This document shows positions 41,335-49,257 of a stretch of 64,000 nucleotides of DNA, piece by piece. Under the pieces are notes generated by a model. It searched no databases. It saw nothing but the letters and a program-made list of their open reading frames with translations, and was not told the DNA's origin. Both the position numbers and the translations under genes were made by a program. How positions within the stretch are numbered: position 1 is the stretch's first letter; each line of letters starts with the position of its first letter. Source of the stretch: CAJCJE01 sp036494465. GTDB taxonomy: Bacteria; Actinomycetota; Actinomycetes; Mycobacteriales; Pseudonocardiaceae. The DNA lies in contig DASXOJ010000086.1 in NCBI GenBank assembly GCA_036494465.1, positions 52,286-116,285 of the forward strand, in the 5' to 3' direction.

Positions 41335-42126
41335 TTACATCTGGTCCAGCAGCGCGTTCAAATCAGCGGCGATCGAGACAGGCGTGGCAGGCGCAGCCAC
41401 CAACCACGGCTCCCCGGCCGAGTTCTGCTGCTCCCAGAACAACACCCGCCCCGAGTCCAGATCCAGGTAGGTCAGCGGCTTCTCGCTCTTGTGCCGCCGC
41501 CCCATCCGGTCCCGCACGGCAACGTAGAACCGCCCGCCGCCCTTGCGGCCCCCCGCCAGCAGCGTCTTCAAGGCGCCGACCTCGCGGGCCGGACCAGCGG
41601 TCTGCTGCGTGCCCACCAGATAGCCCCCAGCGGACCGCTGCTGGCCGGCACCGGCGGCGGTCGCCCGCTGGTAGAAGTCCTTCGGCACCGAGATCGACCG
41701 CGCCGAACTGGCCGGATACCTCGGCAACAGCTCGACCGCCGAATCGACCAGCTTGGCCGGGTCGATCGGATCCAGGTAGATCCGCGCCGCATCGGCAGCC
41801 ACGCTCACCGCGAAGTCCCCGTCGGCAGCCGACACCACGGTGATCTCCGACCGGTTGTGCAACCCGATCCACCCGTGTACCTCGCGCATCGGCGCCGCCA
41901 GCAACCGCAGGACGCCGACGAACTCCTTGCTGATCTGCCGCCCGTGAGCCGCCCAGGTCGCGTTCAACTCGGCCATCGCATCGTTCAGGGTGCGACGGCC
42001 CTCGTCGTCCTCAACCGGCACAAACTCCACGTGCAACAACGGATGCTGCGACTCGACACCCGACAGCTGTCGCGCGATGCCCCACGCGGCACGCGACAGC
42101 GTCAAACTGCCCGGCACGTACGCCAC
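41335..42126 (-). CDS. EspG family ESX (type VII secretion) chaperone
   Basis: Predicted 263 residues from the GTG at 42126, preceded by GAGGGGGG. It shows the EspG beta-sandwich-like pattern (EVHGWIGLHNRSEITVVSAA, AVSVAADAARIYLDP) and the C-terminal RFYVAVRDRMGRRHKSEKPL, YLDLDSGRVLFWEQQ common in actinobacterial EspG proteins. EspG binds PE-PPE-type substrates and keeps them soluble. It is last in a four-gene operon after a PPE-like substrate gene, which supports the assignment. Confidence 0.88.
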   Translation of the reverse strand: MAYVPGSLTLSRAAWGIARQLSGVESQHPLLHVEFVPVEDDEGRRTLNDAMAELNATWAAHGRQISKEFVGVLRLLAAPMREVHGWIGLHNRSEITVVSAADGDFAVSVAADAARIYLDPIDPAKLVDSAVELLPRYPASSARSISVPKDFYQRATAAGAGQQRSAGGYLVGTQQTAGPAREVGALKTLLAGGRKGGGRFYVAVRDRMGRRHKSEKPLTYLDLDSGRVLFWEQQNSAGEPWLVAAPATPVSIAADLNALLDQM

Positions 42127-42157
42127 CGAACCCCCCTCGCGTGGAACCCTGACCGAA

Positions 42158-43444
42158 CTACTCACCGATGACCGGCGGAGCGACCGGATCGAAGTCGCCA
42201 ATGATCATGTTGCCGTTTTCCTCGTTGACCAGGTAACCGGCAGTCTTGTGCTCCTCGTCCTGGCCGCCGCGGCCACCACCGCCCCGGCCCATACCGCCGC
42301 CCATGCCAGCACCGGACCGCCCGCCCGCGCCACCAGCACCAGCGCCGCCGAACTCGCCTTCCTCGGCAGCACCCATGCCAGCACCGGACCGGGCACCAGC
42401 GCCGGCCCCACCGCGCCCAGCGCCACCAAGCCCGCTACTGGACTCGGCGCTCTCGGCACCGCCCGGACCAAAGCCACCGCGCCCGCCGCCGGCACCGGAT
42501 CCGCCGCCACTACCGCCGCCGTAGCCACCGCCACCACCACCGGAATAGCCGCCCATCGGGCCCATCCCACCGGGACCACTGCCGTTGTACTGGCCACCCG
42601 GATAGTTGCCGCCCTGCGAGCCACCGGGCCCACCGCCCGGATACTGCGAACCGGGATAGCCCGAGCCGGGGTAGTTACCGCCGCCAGGCCCAGAACCGCT
42701 CGGGTTCGTACCGGGGTAGCCAGAAGTACTCGTCGAGCCGGACGGGCTGCCGCCAGAACCGCTCCCGCCAGCCCCACCAGGCCCAGACGCACCCGCGCCA
42801 GTCGGCGGCGTGTATCCACCGCCGCTACCGCCCGCACCCGAACCACCGCGAGAGCCGCCATAGCTGCCGCCACCGCCGCCGGAACCACCAGCGGAGGGCG
42901 CACCCGAGCCTGTGCCGACGGTGCTGCCAGGCCCCTGCTGCTGAACCGCGAAGCTCCCCAAACCGGAGCTGTCAGCAGGCGGAGCCTCCACGAAGTTCAC
43001 GTTGCTGGTCGTGTCACTGCCATAGGAGTTGTACGCGGCTTCGTTCGCCGAGTCGATCTGCGAGTTCTTGTTCACGGCGTCGTCGTGATCCGTGTTCCAC
43101 GGGTCGACGGGTTCGTACCATGGGGCATCCGGAACCGGAACGCTCTTCGTGATGCTCCCCTGCGCAGTCGAGAAGCTGTTCGCTTGAAAGTCGGTCGCGG
43201 CAGATGCACTACCAGCAAGATTCGCGCCGTCGTTGAAAGAGTCCGACAATGATGAAAATGCGCCACCCATGTTGTCGGCAGCGGCGCCGGTGTACGTCGC
43301 CTTGATCCCGCTCAGCGCCTGGGTGATGTTGTCTCGAGCGGACTCGTACACCAACTGCTGGTTCATGAGGGACGCACTGCCGTCGTTCAACGAACCGACA
43401 CCATTCACGTTGGTGTGGAACTGGTCGTACAGACTGGCACCCAT
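42158..43444 (-). CDS. PPE-like, Gly-rich ESX substrate candidate
   Basis: Predicted 428 residues. Residues 1-170 are helical with no signal peptide (SARDNITQALSGIKATYTGA, then NSQIDSANEAAYNSYG), consistent with a WXG/PPE-type helical hairpin. Residues about 175-390 are low-complexity Gly/Ser/Pro. The C-terminus DEEHKTAGYLV...APPVIGE matches the conserved tail of PPE-like proteins in Pseudonocardiales ESX loci. It is probably secreted or surface-exposed with help from the downstream EspG. The ATG overlaps the DUF3558 stop by one base (TGATG). Confidence 0.82.
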   Translation of the reverse strand: MGASLYDQFHTNVNGVGSLNDGSASLMNQQLVYESARDNITQALSGIKATYTGAAADNMGGAFSSLSDSFNDGANLAGSASAATDFQANSFSTAQGSITKSVPVPDAPWYEPVDPWNTDHDDAVNKNSQIDSANEAAYNSYGSDTTSNVNFVEAPPADSSGLGSFAVQQQGPGSTVGTGSGAPSAGGSGGGGGSYGGSRGGSGAGGSGGGYTPPTGAGASGPGGAGGSGSGGSPSGSTSTSGYPGTNPSGSGPGGGNYPGSGYPGSQYPGGGPGGSQGGNYPGGQYNGSGPGGMGPMGGYSGGGGGGYGGGSGGGSGAGGGRGGFGPGGAESAESSSGLGGAGRGGAGAGARSGAGMGAAEEGEFGGAGAGGAGGRSGAGMGGGMGRGGGGRGGQDEEHKTAGYLVNEENGNMIIGDFDPVAPPVIGE

Positions 43445-44073
43445 CAGGCCCCACCCGACTTGATATTTTGAACCAAAAGCGCCGCCAGCGCCTCAGAAAT
43501 TGTGCACGCCTTGGCGAAATTTGGATCAGACTTGTTCGTGACCGAGAAATCGACACCGATGTACTGCTTGTCATTGACCGCTACATCGGTTGAACAGTCG
43601 CCACCCTGTGCGGGGTCAGTAGGATTGCCTGCGAGGGAAGCGTCCACAGCCGGATACCCGGCAATGGGCGAGATCTTCTGCCGCCAAGCGAACCCACGCT
43701 GCGACTCGTAGAGCGCCTCCTGCGTCGGCGCCGATATGTTCGCAACGGCGCCACCAACAGTAGGCCCCAGAGGGTCCTTAGGCCGGAAGGTGCAGAGCGG
43801 GCCGTTGCCGACCGTGCTTGCATCCTTACCATTGAGCTCACCCAGATAGGGCGCGAGCTGCGCGTCAGTAAATCCAGAACAGATATCACCGGCAAGTTTA
43901 TCGACACTGAGCGGGTCAGCAATCTCCGACTTCGGAGCAGCGGATGTCGCTGGAGAACTACTCGAACCCGACGATGGAACTGCCGAACCAGTCGAACCGG
44001 GCGTGCAGCCCGCAACCATAACGAAGGCAACGCCGCCCATCGCCAGGGAGGCAAGGACCTTAGACCGCACCAT
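43444..44073 (-). CDS. DUF3558 domain lipoprotein
   Basis: Predicted 209 residues from the ATG at 44073. Signal peptide ending in lipobox MVAGCTPG, a Ser/Pro linker of about 30 residues, then a globular domain with conserved Cys (SGFTDAQLAPYLGEL, PLCTFRP, GGDCSTDVAVNDKQY, FAKACTISEALAALLV). These are DUF3558 hallmarks, common in ESX-associated loci of Pseudonocardiaceae. Function unknown. Its start overlaps the upstream WXG-like gene by 14 nt. Confidence 0.88.
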   Translation of the reverse strand: MVRSKVLASLAMGGVAFVMVAGCTPGSTGSAVPSSGSSSSPATSAAPKSEIADPLSVDKLAGDICSGFTDAQLAPYLGELNGKDASTVGNGPLCTFRPKDPLGPTVGGAVANISAPTQEALYESQRGFAWRQKISPIAGYPAVDASLAGNPTDPAQGGDCSTDVAVNDKQYIGVDFSVTNKSDPNFAKACTISEALAALLVQNIKSGGA

Positions 44074-44440
44074 GCCCCCTAGGGATGTCGCCCGAACTAT
44101 CGTTCGGATTGTAAGTCTCGGGCGCTTGCCACTGAATCGTGTTCGCGGTTTCCGCAATTCCGTATTGCTGGAGAATCCCAGTCATATTGTCGATCATGGT
44201 GCCCAACTGGTTGACCTTGGCCGTATACCAATCATGATGAGCCTCTACGTATTTCTGGCTCATACTAGAAATGAAGGAGCCACTGTGCGCATCGTTGCCC
44301 GGCGCCATCATGCGCATACTCGCAACGTTCTTCTGATACCCGTCCTGCACTTCCCTGAGCGAGTCCTGGAGCGCGTGGACGAAGGTCCAGCCGTCGGCCA
44401 GGTCGATCGTGTAGCCGTTGCCGAGACTCATCTGCGGCAT
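44060..44440 (-). CDS. WXG100-superfamily-like ESX protein
   Basis: Predicted 126 residues, all helical, no signal peptide. TFVHALQDSLREVQDGYQKN and NQLGTMIDNMTGILQQYGIAE form two long helices. YGIAE near residue 97 fits the YxxxD/E secretion signal. A W-x-G turn is not present, so it is a divergent member. First gene of the operon with DUF3558, PPE-like and EspG genes. In such loci this small protein is likely the partner of the PPE-like protein. Confidence 0.75.
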   Translation of the reverse strand: MPQMSLGNGYTIDLADGWTFVHALQDSLREVQDGYQKNVASMRMMAPGNDAHSGSFISSMSQKYVEAHHDWYTAKVNQLGTMIDNMTGILQQYGIAETANTIQWQAPETYNPNDSSGDIPRGHGAV

Positions 44441-44668
44441 ACCAGCAATCCTCCCCGTGACAGTACGTAACGGCAGTTCAGCATACCGTAAGTCTTCTCC
44501 TGGCGCGGTCCCACCAGGACGAACGGCCTACACGATGCAGAACGCACAACCTTGGACTTCATGATGACGGTAGAGCAAGATCAATTGGCGCCGAATGGCG
44601 ATATTGCCCGCGGGCATCTGCGGCTGGCGCGCATCGCACCCCAAAAGAAACACGCTCCGTGACCCCGC

Positions 44669-45121
44669 CTACGCATCGGGCGAGCCGGTTGGGAAACCGT
44701 TTTCTTGGGCCAGTTGACGGAGGGTGACCAGGAGCTCTGTGCGGCGGGCGGGGTCGAGGTTGGTGAGCAGTTCGGCTTCGACCTGGTGGGCTGCGTGGGC
44801 GGCTTTGGTGATCAGGGCGCGGCCGGTTGGAGTCAGTTCGACTATCTGACGGCGACGGTCCGCCGGGTCGCGGTTGCGGCGCACGGCGTCGAGGGTTTCG
44901 AGTTCGTCGAGCATGTCGACGATGACGCTTGGCGTCACGCCCAGGGCTCTGGCCAGGTCGAGTTGGGTCGCGGGGGCAGCACCGAGCCATTCGAGGACGC
45001 CGCAGTGACGCGGGCGGAGGCCCAGTTCGGCGATGCGCTCGGCGAAGCGACTGGTGCTGATACCGGCGATTTTGCCGAGCAGGAAGGTCACGCTCGATGC
45101 GACGGACTCTTGTGCGGCCAC
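44669..45121 (-). CDS. MarR family transcriptional regulator
   Basis: Predicted 150 residues from the GTG at 45121. Winged helix: ATQLDLARALGVTPSVIVDMLDELE as the HTH, followed by the wing R-N-R-D-P-A-D-R-R-R-Q-I-V-E-L-T. N- and C-terminal helices form the dimer interface. It is divergent from a membrane gene with only 22 bp between starts and is a likely repressor of it. Ligand unknown. Confidence 0.93.
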   Translation of the reverse strand: MAAQESVASSVTFLLGKIAGISTSRFAERIAELGLRPRHCGVLEWLGAAPATQLDLARALGVTPSVIVDMLDELETLDAVRRNRDPADRRRQIVELTPTGRALITKAAHAAHQVEAELLTNLDPARRTELLVTLRQLAQENGFPTGSPDA

Positions 45122-45143
45122 GACCTGATGCTATCGTCACCTT

Positions 45144-45164
45144 ATGATTCGGCTACCTAATCAT
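45144..45164. promoter_or_regulatory. Candidate MarR operator ATGATT-N9-AATCAT
   Basis: Perfect 6-nt arms at 45144-45149 and 45159-45164, spacing of 9, which is the size of a MarR site. It overlaps the ATG of the plus-strand membrane gene and lies 22-43 bp from the marR start, so binding could block both. Confidence 0.5.
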
Positions 45165-45551
45165 TTGGATACCGATCGAGTTGGCAAAGGTCTGGTCGTC
45201 GGGGTCACGGTCGCCACGGCGGGGACGACTGTGCTGCTCGGCGTGCTGACCTTCCGCGATCCGCGGCTGCTGGTCAGCGGCGACGCCATCCAGACCGCGC
45301 GGCAGGCGAGCGTCTATCTCGCCGCGCGGAATGTGCCGCTGACCGCAGCGCTGCTGTTGCTCGTCGGGCTGCGGGCCTGGCGGCCGCTTGGGTACTTTCT
45401 GGCACTGGCCGGAGCTGAGCAGGTGTTCGACACCGCTGTCTTCGCGAGTCAGCACAAGGTTGTCGAGACCGTGGGGCCTGCTTGTTTCGCGGTGGCACTG
45501 TTCGCGTCGTCGGCGTGGCTGCTGCGCAGGACACACAAACCGACGTTGTGA
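45144..45551 (+). CDS. Small four-TM membrane protein, MarR-linked
   Basis: Predicted 135 residues, hydrophobic segments at about 17-37, 58-77 (VPLTAALLLLVGLRAW), 80-98 and 108-126. The overall shape resembles DUF4267-type membrane proteins, but I cannot confirm the family. The divergent marR and shared operator suggest induction by a small molecule. No other gene is clearly in the unit; the next hydrolase starts 28 bp later and may be co-transcribed. Confidence 0.8.
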   Translation: MIRLPNHLDTDRVGKGLVVGVTVATAGTTVLLGVLTFRDPRLLVSGDAIQTARQASVYLAARNVPLTAALLLLVGLRAWRPLGYFLALAGAEQVFDTAVFASQHKVVETVGPACFAVALFASSAWLLRRTHKPTL

Positions 45552-45578
45552 CAACGCCAGGTTCACGCGGATGCGAGC

Positions 45579-46358
45579 ATGCACACCATGGCCATCCCGC
45601 TGCACGTCCACCAGTACGGACCGGCAGGCGGCCCTCCGCTGCTCGCCGTGCACGGCGTGACCGGCCACGGCGCGCGCTGGGCGGCGTTCGCGCAGCAGCA
45701 GTTGGCGCGCTACCGCGTCATCGCGCCCGACCTGCGCGGACACGGGCGCTCGGCGTCGTTGCCGCCGTGGACGCTGGAGCAGCACGCCGCCGATCTGCTC
45801 TCGGTCATCGACGGGTACGGGCTGGACGCGGTACCGGTACTGGCGCACTCGTTCGGCGGCGCGGTTGCGTTGCACCTGCATCGGTTGGCGCCGGGGCGGA
45901 TCAGCAAGCTGGTGCTGCTCGATCCGGCGGTGGGGTTGAGTCCGGCCCTCGCGCTGGAGCGCGCTGAAGTCCCACAGCGGCGGTTCGCCAATCAGCGGGA
46001 AGCCTGGGAGGCGCAGCGCTACGACTGGCCGACGGCGTCGGACGAGACCGTCTACTCGGAACTCTCCGAGCACCTGGAACAGTTCGGCGGGGAATGGCGG
46101 TTCCGGTATTGCGCACCGGCTGTGGCGACCGCGTGGAGCGAGATGACGCGTGCGCCGGTGCTGCCGCATCCGGGTACCCCGACCATGGTCATCCGCGCGT
46201 TACGCGAGCAGTATGTGAGTTCGGCGTTCATCAGCGGTTGCCAGCTCGTTCTCGGCCCGGACTTCGATCTGGTCGACCTGGATGTCGGACACATGGTGTA
46301 TCTGGAACGTCCGGAGGACACGGGAGAACTCGTGAACCAGTTTGTTGCCAAGGGGTAG
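45579..46358 (+). CDS. Alpha/beta hydrolase (LipV-like position)
   Basis: Predicted 259 residues. PLLAVHGVTGHGARW supplies the oxyanion HG, VLAHSFGGAVALHL the nucleophile elbow G/A-x-S-x-G with Ser, LVLLDPAV a conserved strand, and LVDLDVGHMVYLERPE the catalytic His. In M. tuberculosis lipV (Rv3203) sits between AdnA and the alkyltransferase-like gene Rv3204, and this gene is in the same order relative to the next one. Substrate not predictable; an esterase or lipase is likely. Confidence 0.9.
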   Translation: MHTMAIPLHVHQYGPAGGPPLLAVHGVTGHGARWAAFAQQQLARYRVIAPDLRGHGRSASLPPWTLEQHAADLLSVIDGYGLDAVPVLAHSFGGAVALHLHRLAPGRISKLVLLDPAVGLSPALALERAEVPQRRFANQREAWEAQRYDWPTASDETVYSELSEHLEQFGGEWRFRYCAPAVATAWSEMTRAPVLPHPGTPTMVIRALREQYVSSAFISGCQLVLGPDFDLVDLDVGHMVYLERPEDTGELVNQFVAKG

Positions 46359-46360
46359 GT

Positions 46361-46690
46361 GTGGACGAGCAGATACACGAACACATTCGGGAGATCATCA
46401 GGTCGATCCCGGCAGGGCGGGTGACGACCTACGGCGACATTGCGGAGCTGGCCAAGGCGCCGTCGCCTCGGCTGGTCGGCCGGGTGTTGTCGGAGGACGG
46501 GCACGACCTGCCGTGGCAGCGGGTGATCCGCGCGGACGGCACCCCCGCGCCACATCTGGCCAGGGAGCAGCTGGAGTTGTTGCGCGGCGAGGGGGTTCTT
46601 GCCGACGGGGAGCGCGTCGATCTGAAGAAGTACCGGTGGGAGGCAGTTCTCGAGGCCCGGATGAAGGACGCCTCGGGCGGGTTGTTCTGA
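46361..46690 (+). CDS. Alkyltransferase-like protein (ATL), MGMT-type DNA-binding domain without the acceptor Cys
   Basis: Predicted 109 residues from the GTG at 46361, 3 nt after the hydrolase stop. IPAGRVTTYGDIAELA and SPRLVGRVL are the MGMT HTH and Arg finger region. The active site motif, P-C-H-R in methyltransferases, reads LPWQRVIRADG here, so Cys is Trp. That makes it an ATL, which flags O6-alkylguanine for nucleotide excision repair instead of repairing it directly. Counterpart of Rv3204. Confidence 0.93.
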   Translation: MDEQIHEHIREIIRSIPAGRVTTYGDIAELAKAPSPRLVGRVLSEDGHDLPWQRVIRADGTPAPHLAREQLELLRGEGVLADGERVDLKKYRWEAVLEARMKDASGGLF

Positions 46691-46691
46691 G

Positions 46692-47681
46692 TCAGAGCTG
46701 CTGGTCTTCTGCCGATCGGTGAGCCAGGTGTTCGGCGGGGTTGGTGCCCATGCGGCCCGCGTTGAAGTCTTCGACGGCCTGGATGATCTCGGCGCGGATG
46801 TTCATCACGAACGGGCCGTAGCGGGCGACAGGTTCGTTGAGGGGGCGGCCGCCGAGCACCAGGATCTCCCAGCCGTTCTTGCTTGCCGACGGCTGGCTGT
46901 CCGCGGCGCGCATGGTCAGCGCGTCGCCGGGGCCGAACACCGCAAGTTCACCCTCGTCCAGCGGGCGTGCTTCGGCGCCGACCGTGCCGCGTCCGGACAG
47001 GACATAGACCAGGGCGTTGAAGTCGGGGTGCCACGGCAGGGCGAGCCGCGCGCCGGGACTGACGGTGGCGTGGACGTAGGTGATGGGCGTCCACGTCGAG
47101 CCGGGGCCGGTGTGGCCTGCCAGGTCACCCGCGATGATCCGGACGAGTGCGCCGCCGTCGTCGCTGGCGAGCAGCACCGCGTCGCGGGCCTTGATGTCCT
47201 GGTAGCGCGGGTTGGTCCACTTCAAGGACGTCGGCAGGTTGACCCAGAGCTGGGCGCCGTGGAACAGGCCGCCCCTGGTGACGAGTTCCTGTGGCGGGAG
47301 TTCGTTGTGCAGGATGCCGGCGCCCGCGGTCATCCACTGGGTCGCTCCGTCGGTGATCACACCGCCACCGCCGATGGAGTCGGTGTGCTCCATGGCGCCG
47401 TCGATCATGTAGGTGACGGTTTCGAAGCCGCGGTGCGGGTGCCACGGCGCGCCTTTGGCTTCACCGGGGCCGTATTCGACGGCGCCCATGTGGTCGAGCA
47501 GCAGGAACGGGTCAGCGAGCGCCAGGTCGACGCCGGGGAACGGCCGCCGGACCTTGAAGCCTTCGCCTTCGTAGAAGGTCTGGGCGTGCACGATCTTGCC
47601 GACCGGACGCCAACTGGTCTCGGTGACCGGCAGTTCGGGCAGGCGGGGCAGGGTCAGGGTGTCCGCGGTGACGGCAGGCAT
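46692..47681 (-). CDS. Pirin family bicupin protein
   Basis: Predicted 329 residues. The N-terminal cupin has the four metal ligands in APWHPHRGFETVTYMIDG, with a later E-H-x-D and AGAGILHNE. The C-terminal cupin has WHPDFNALVYVLSGRG. Pirins are iron-binding proteins, some with quercetin 2,3-dioxygenase activity, and others regulate central metabolism. It is convergent with the ATL gene at 1 bp. The upstream cupin pseudogene is on the same strand. Confidence 0.93.
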   Translation of the reverse strand: MPAVTADTLTLPRLPELPVTETSWRPVGKIVHAQTFYEGEGFKVRRPFPGVDLALADPFLLLDHMGAVEYGPGEAKGAPWHPHRGFETVTYMIDGAMEHTDSIGGGGVITDGATQWMTAGAGILHNELPPQELVTRGGLFHGAQLWVNLPTSLKWTNPRYQDIKARDAVLLASDDGGALVRIIAGDLAGHTGPGSTWTPITYVHATVSPGARLALPWHPDFNALVYVLSGRGTVGAEARPLDEGELAVFGPGDALTMRAADSQPSASKNGWEILVLGGRPLNEPVARYGPFVMNIRAEIIQAVEDFNAGRMGTNPAEHLAHRSAEDQQL

Positions 47682-47750
47682 GTCGACCTCCTTGGCCGGT
47701 GGCCGCCGGTTCGGCGACCCATGTACCCGTCAATGTAGTTGAGCGTGCAA

Positions 47751-48267
47751 TTATTCCGCGAGATCAACTGGTGTGGCCGCGCGGTTCACATCCCACTCCG
47801 GCGATGTCAAGAAGTGGGTGTCGTAGCGTTCCTGCTCTGCCAGCAGGCTTTCGCGGGGTACTTCGCCGCGCGCGATACGGCCGAGGTGGCGGAAGTATTC
47901 GAAACGCTCACGCCGGGCGTGATCACGATCAGCAGTTCGGCGCCGTGTCCGCCGGCCGCGCCGAACGCGTGCGGCACCCCGGCGGGGACGACCAGCAGGT
48001 CGCCCTTGTTGGCGCGGACGACGTCGGTGCCGGACAGGACGTCCACGACGCCGTCGAGGATGTAGAACATTCCGCCGACTTGTCGTGGCGGTGCGGGATC
48101 GCGCCGGGAACGTTGCGTCCCAACTGGACGATCTGGGTGCTCAGCGCGCCCTTGGTGTCGTTGGAGTCGGCGAGCAGGCGGATGGTGGACGGGCCCTGAG
48201 ACAGGATCTCGGCCTCGTCGGCGCGGACCATGACAGTGCCGTCGGCGGTGGGCACGATCAGCGACAT
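47751..48267 (-). pseudogene. Cupin-domain protein broken by two -1 frameshifts
   Basis: Reading the minus strand from the ATG at 48267 gives MSLIVPTADG through NVPGAIPHRHDKSAE. The conserved continuation MFYILDGVVDVLSG is in another frame, starting at 48070. That frame runs to ITPG and must shift again near 47910 to reach RFEYFRHLGRIARGE and DLAE-stop at 47751. Each join needs one extra base, and with two added bases the length (519) is divisible by three. H-R-H and PAGVPHAFG supply cupin metal ligands. The intact ancestor would be about 172 residues. Sequencing errors are an alternative to true decay. Confidence 0.82.
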
Positions 48268-48291
48268 CGGAAACTCCCCCAGTTCCGGTGA

Positions 48292-49089
48292 CTATTGCAG
48301 TTCGGTGATCTGGTGCGCGGCCCGTTCCAGGCCACGCAACGAGCGGGTCGTGGAGTACGGGTGCAGCGCGTGCACGGCGAGCCGGAAGAGTAAGGCGCGC
48401 AACAACGCCTGCGGCCAGTCCGGCAGGTGCGACCAGCGCTGGAGGATCTCCTCGTCAGCGCCGCCCCACGCCAGCGCGTCCACCACGATCACGGCGGCGG
48501 CCCATTCGGCCGGCCGCCAGTACGGTTCGAAGTCCATGATCGCGGGCGATGCCGAGCCTGCGAACAGCACGTTGCCGAACAGGTCCCCGTGGACAACCTG
48601 GGGTTTACTCTGCATCGGCTTGCGGGCGGCGGCGAGCAGCTCGAACAGGCGGCCGCCGAGGTCCGGGTCGAGCACGGTTTCCTCTTCGGCGAACGTGACC
48701 CGGTCGGCGACCGAGAAGACGTCGGTGCGCGCGTCGATGAACCGGGGCCTGGTCAGGGCCGAGGTGGCCTGGTGCAGGCGCACGGACACGGACACGACCT
48801 CGTCGTGACGTGGTTCGGCGCGACCGGCGATGACCCGGGTCGCGGCCCAGCCGCCGACCACCCAGCGGCCGTCGGTCGACCGCAGCGGTCGTGCCACCCG
48901 CAGGTTGTCGACGTGCAACGCGTCGAGCGTCTGGCCGACCCAGGCGGCTTGCGCGGGATTGGTCGCGGGGCGCAACGCGGCTTCGCCACAACGCCACACC
49001 GGACCGCCGTCGATCAGTTCCGGCTCGCTGTCACGCGCACCGAAGGCAGCCCGCACGTGCACCGGCGGCGGTTCGGGTGTTGGGGTCAC
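48292..49089 (-). CDS. TIGR02569-type actinobacterial protein (phosphotransferase-like)
   Basis: Predicted 265 residues from the GTG at 49089. QVVHGDLFGNVLFA and AIMDFEPYWRP resemble the catalytic HGD-x-x-x-x-N and D-F-E parts of aminoglycoside phosphotransferase-like kinases, although the first strand FGARDSEPELIDGG and WRCGEAALRP have a reduced nucleotide loop. Corresponds to Rv3205c in position before MoeZ. Substrate unknown. The longer frame to 49170 is not used. Confidence 0.85.
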   Translation of the reverse strand: MTPTPEPPPVHVRAAFGARDSEPELIDGGPVWRCGEAALRPATNPAQAAWVGQTLDALHVDNLRVARPLRSTDGRWVVGGWAATRVIAGRAEPRHDEVVSVSVRLHQATSALTRPRFIDARTDVFSVADRVTFAEEETVLDPDLGGRLFELLAAARKPMQSKPQVVHGDLFGNVLFAGSASPAIMDFEPYWRPAEWAAAVIVVDALAWGGADEEILQRWSHLPDWPQALLRALLFRLAVHALHPYSTTRSLRGLERAAHQITELQ

Positions 49090-49210
49090 GGGGCGCGACG
49101 CTACCGCCACCAGGTGCCGTTCGGGTACGACGCCCCGGCCAATTGCCGGGAATACACCCCGACAGCCCAATGTGGACCGGCCGAAACGCGCACGCTGATC
49201 GGGTGAAATG

Positions 49211-49244
49211 CCGCTGGGCCGGCCCAGTTGGGCCGGCCCAGCGG
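49211..49244 (-). terminator. 16-bp perfect hairpin downstream of moeZ
   Basis: Arms CCGCTGGGCCGGCCCA and TGGGCCGGCCCAGCGG are perfect complements over 16 nt with the innermost bases forming the loop. It begins 13 bp after the moeZ stop, before the TIGR02569 gene. The stem is very stable; no T-tract is needed. Confidence 0.87.
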
Positions 49245-49257
49245 AAAAGCAGGTGAC

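Noticed and set aside
42158..43100. Gly-rich repeats as a CRISPR or other DNA repeat array
   Set aside because: Units are irregular and in frame with a coding protein; no uniform repeat-spacer pattern.
44441..44668. A tRNA or small RNA gene between the WXG-like and MarR genes
   Set aside because: No cloverleaf or T-loop GGTTCGAATC-type sequence was seen; only spacer DNA.
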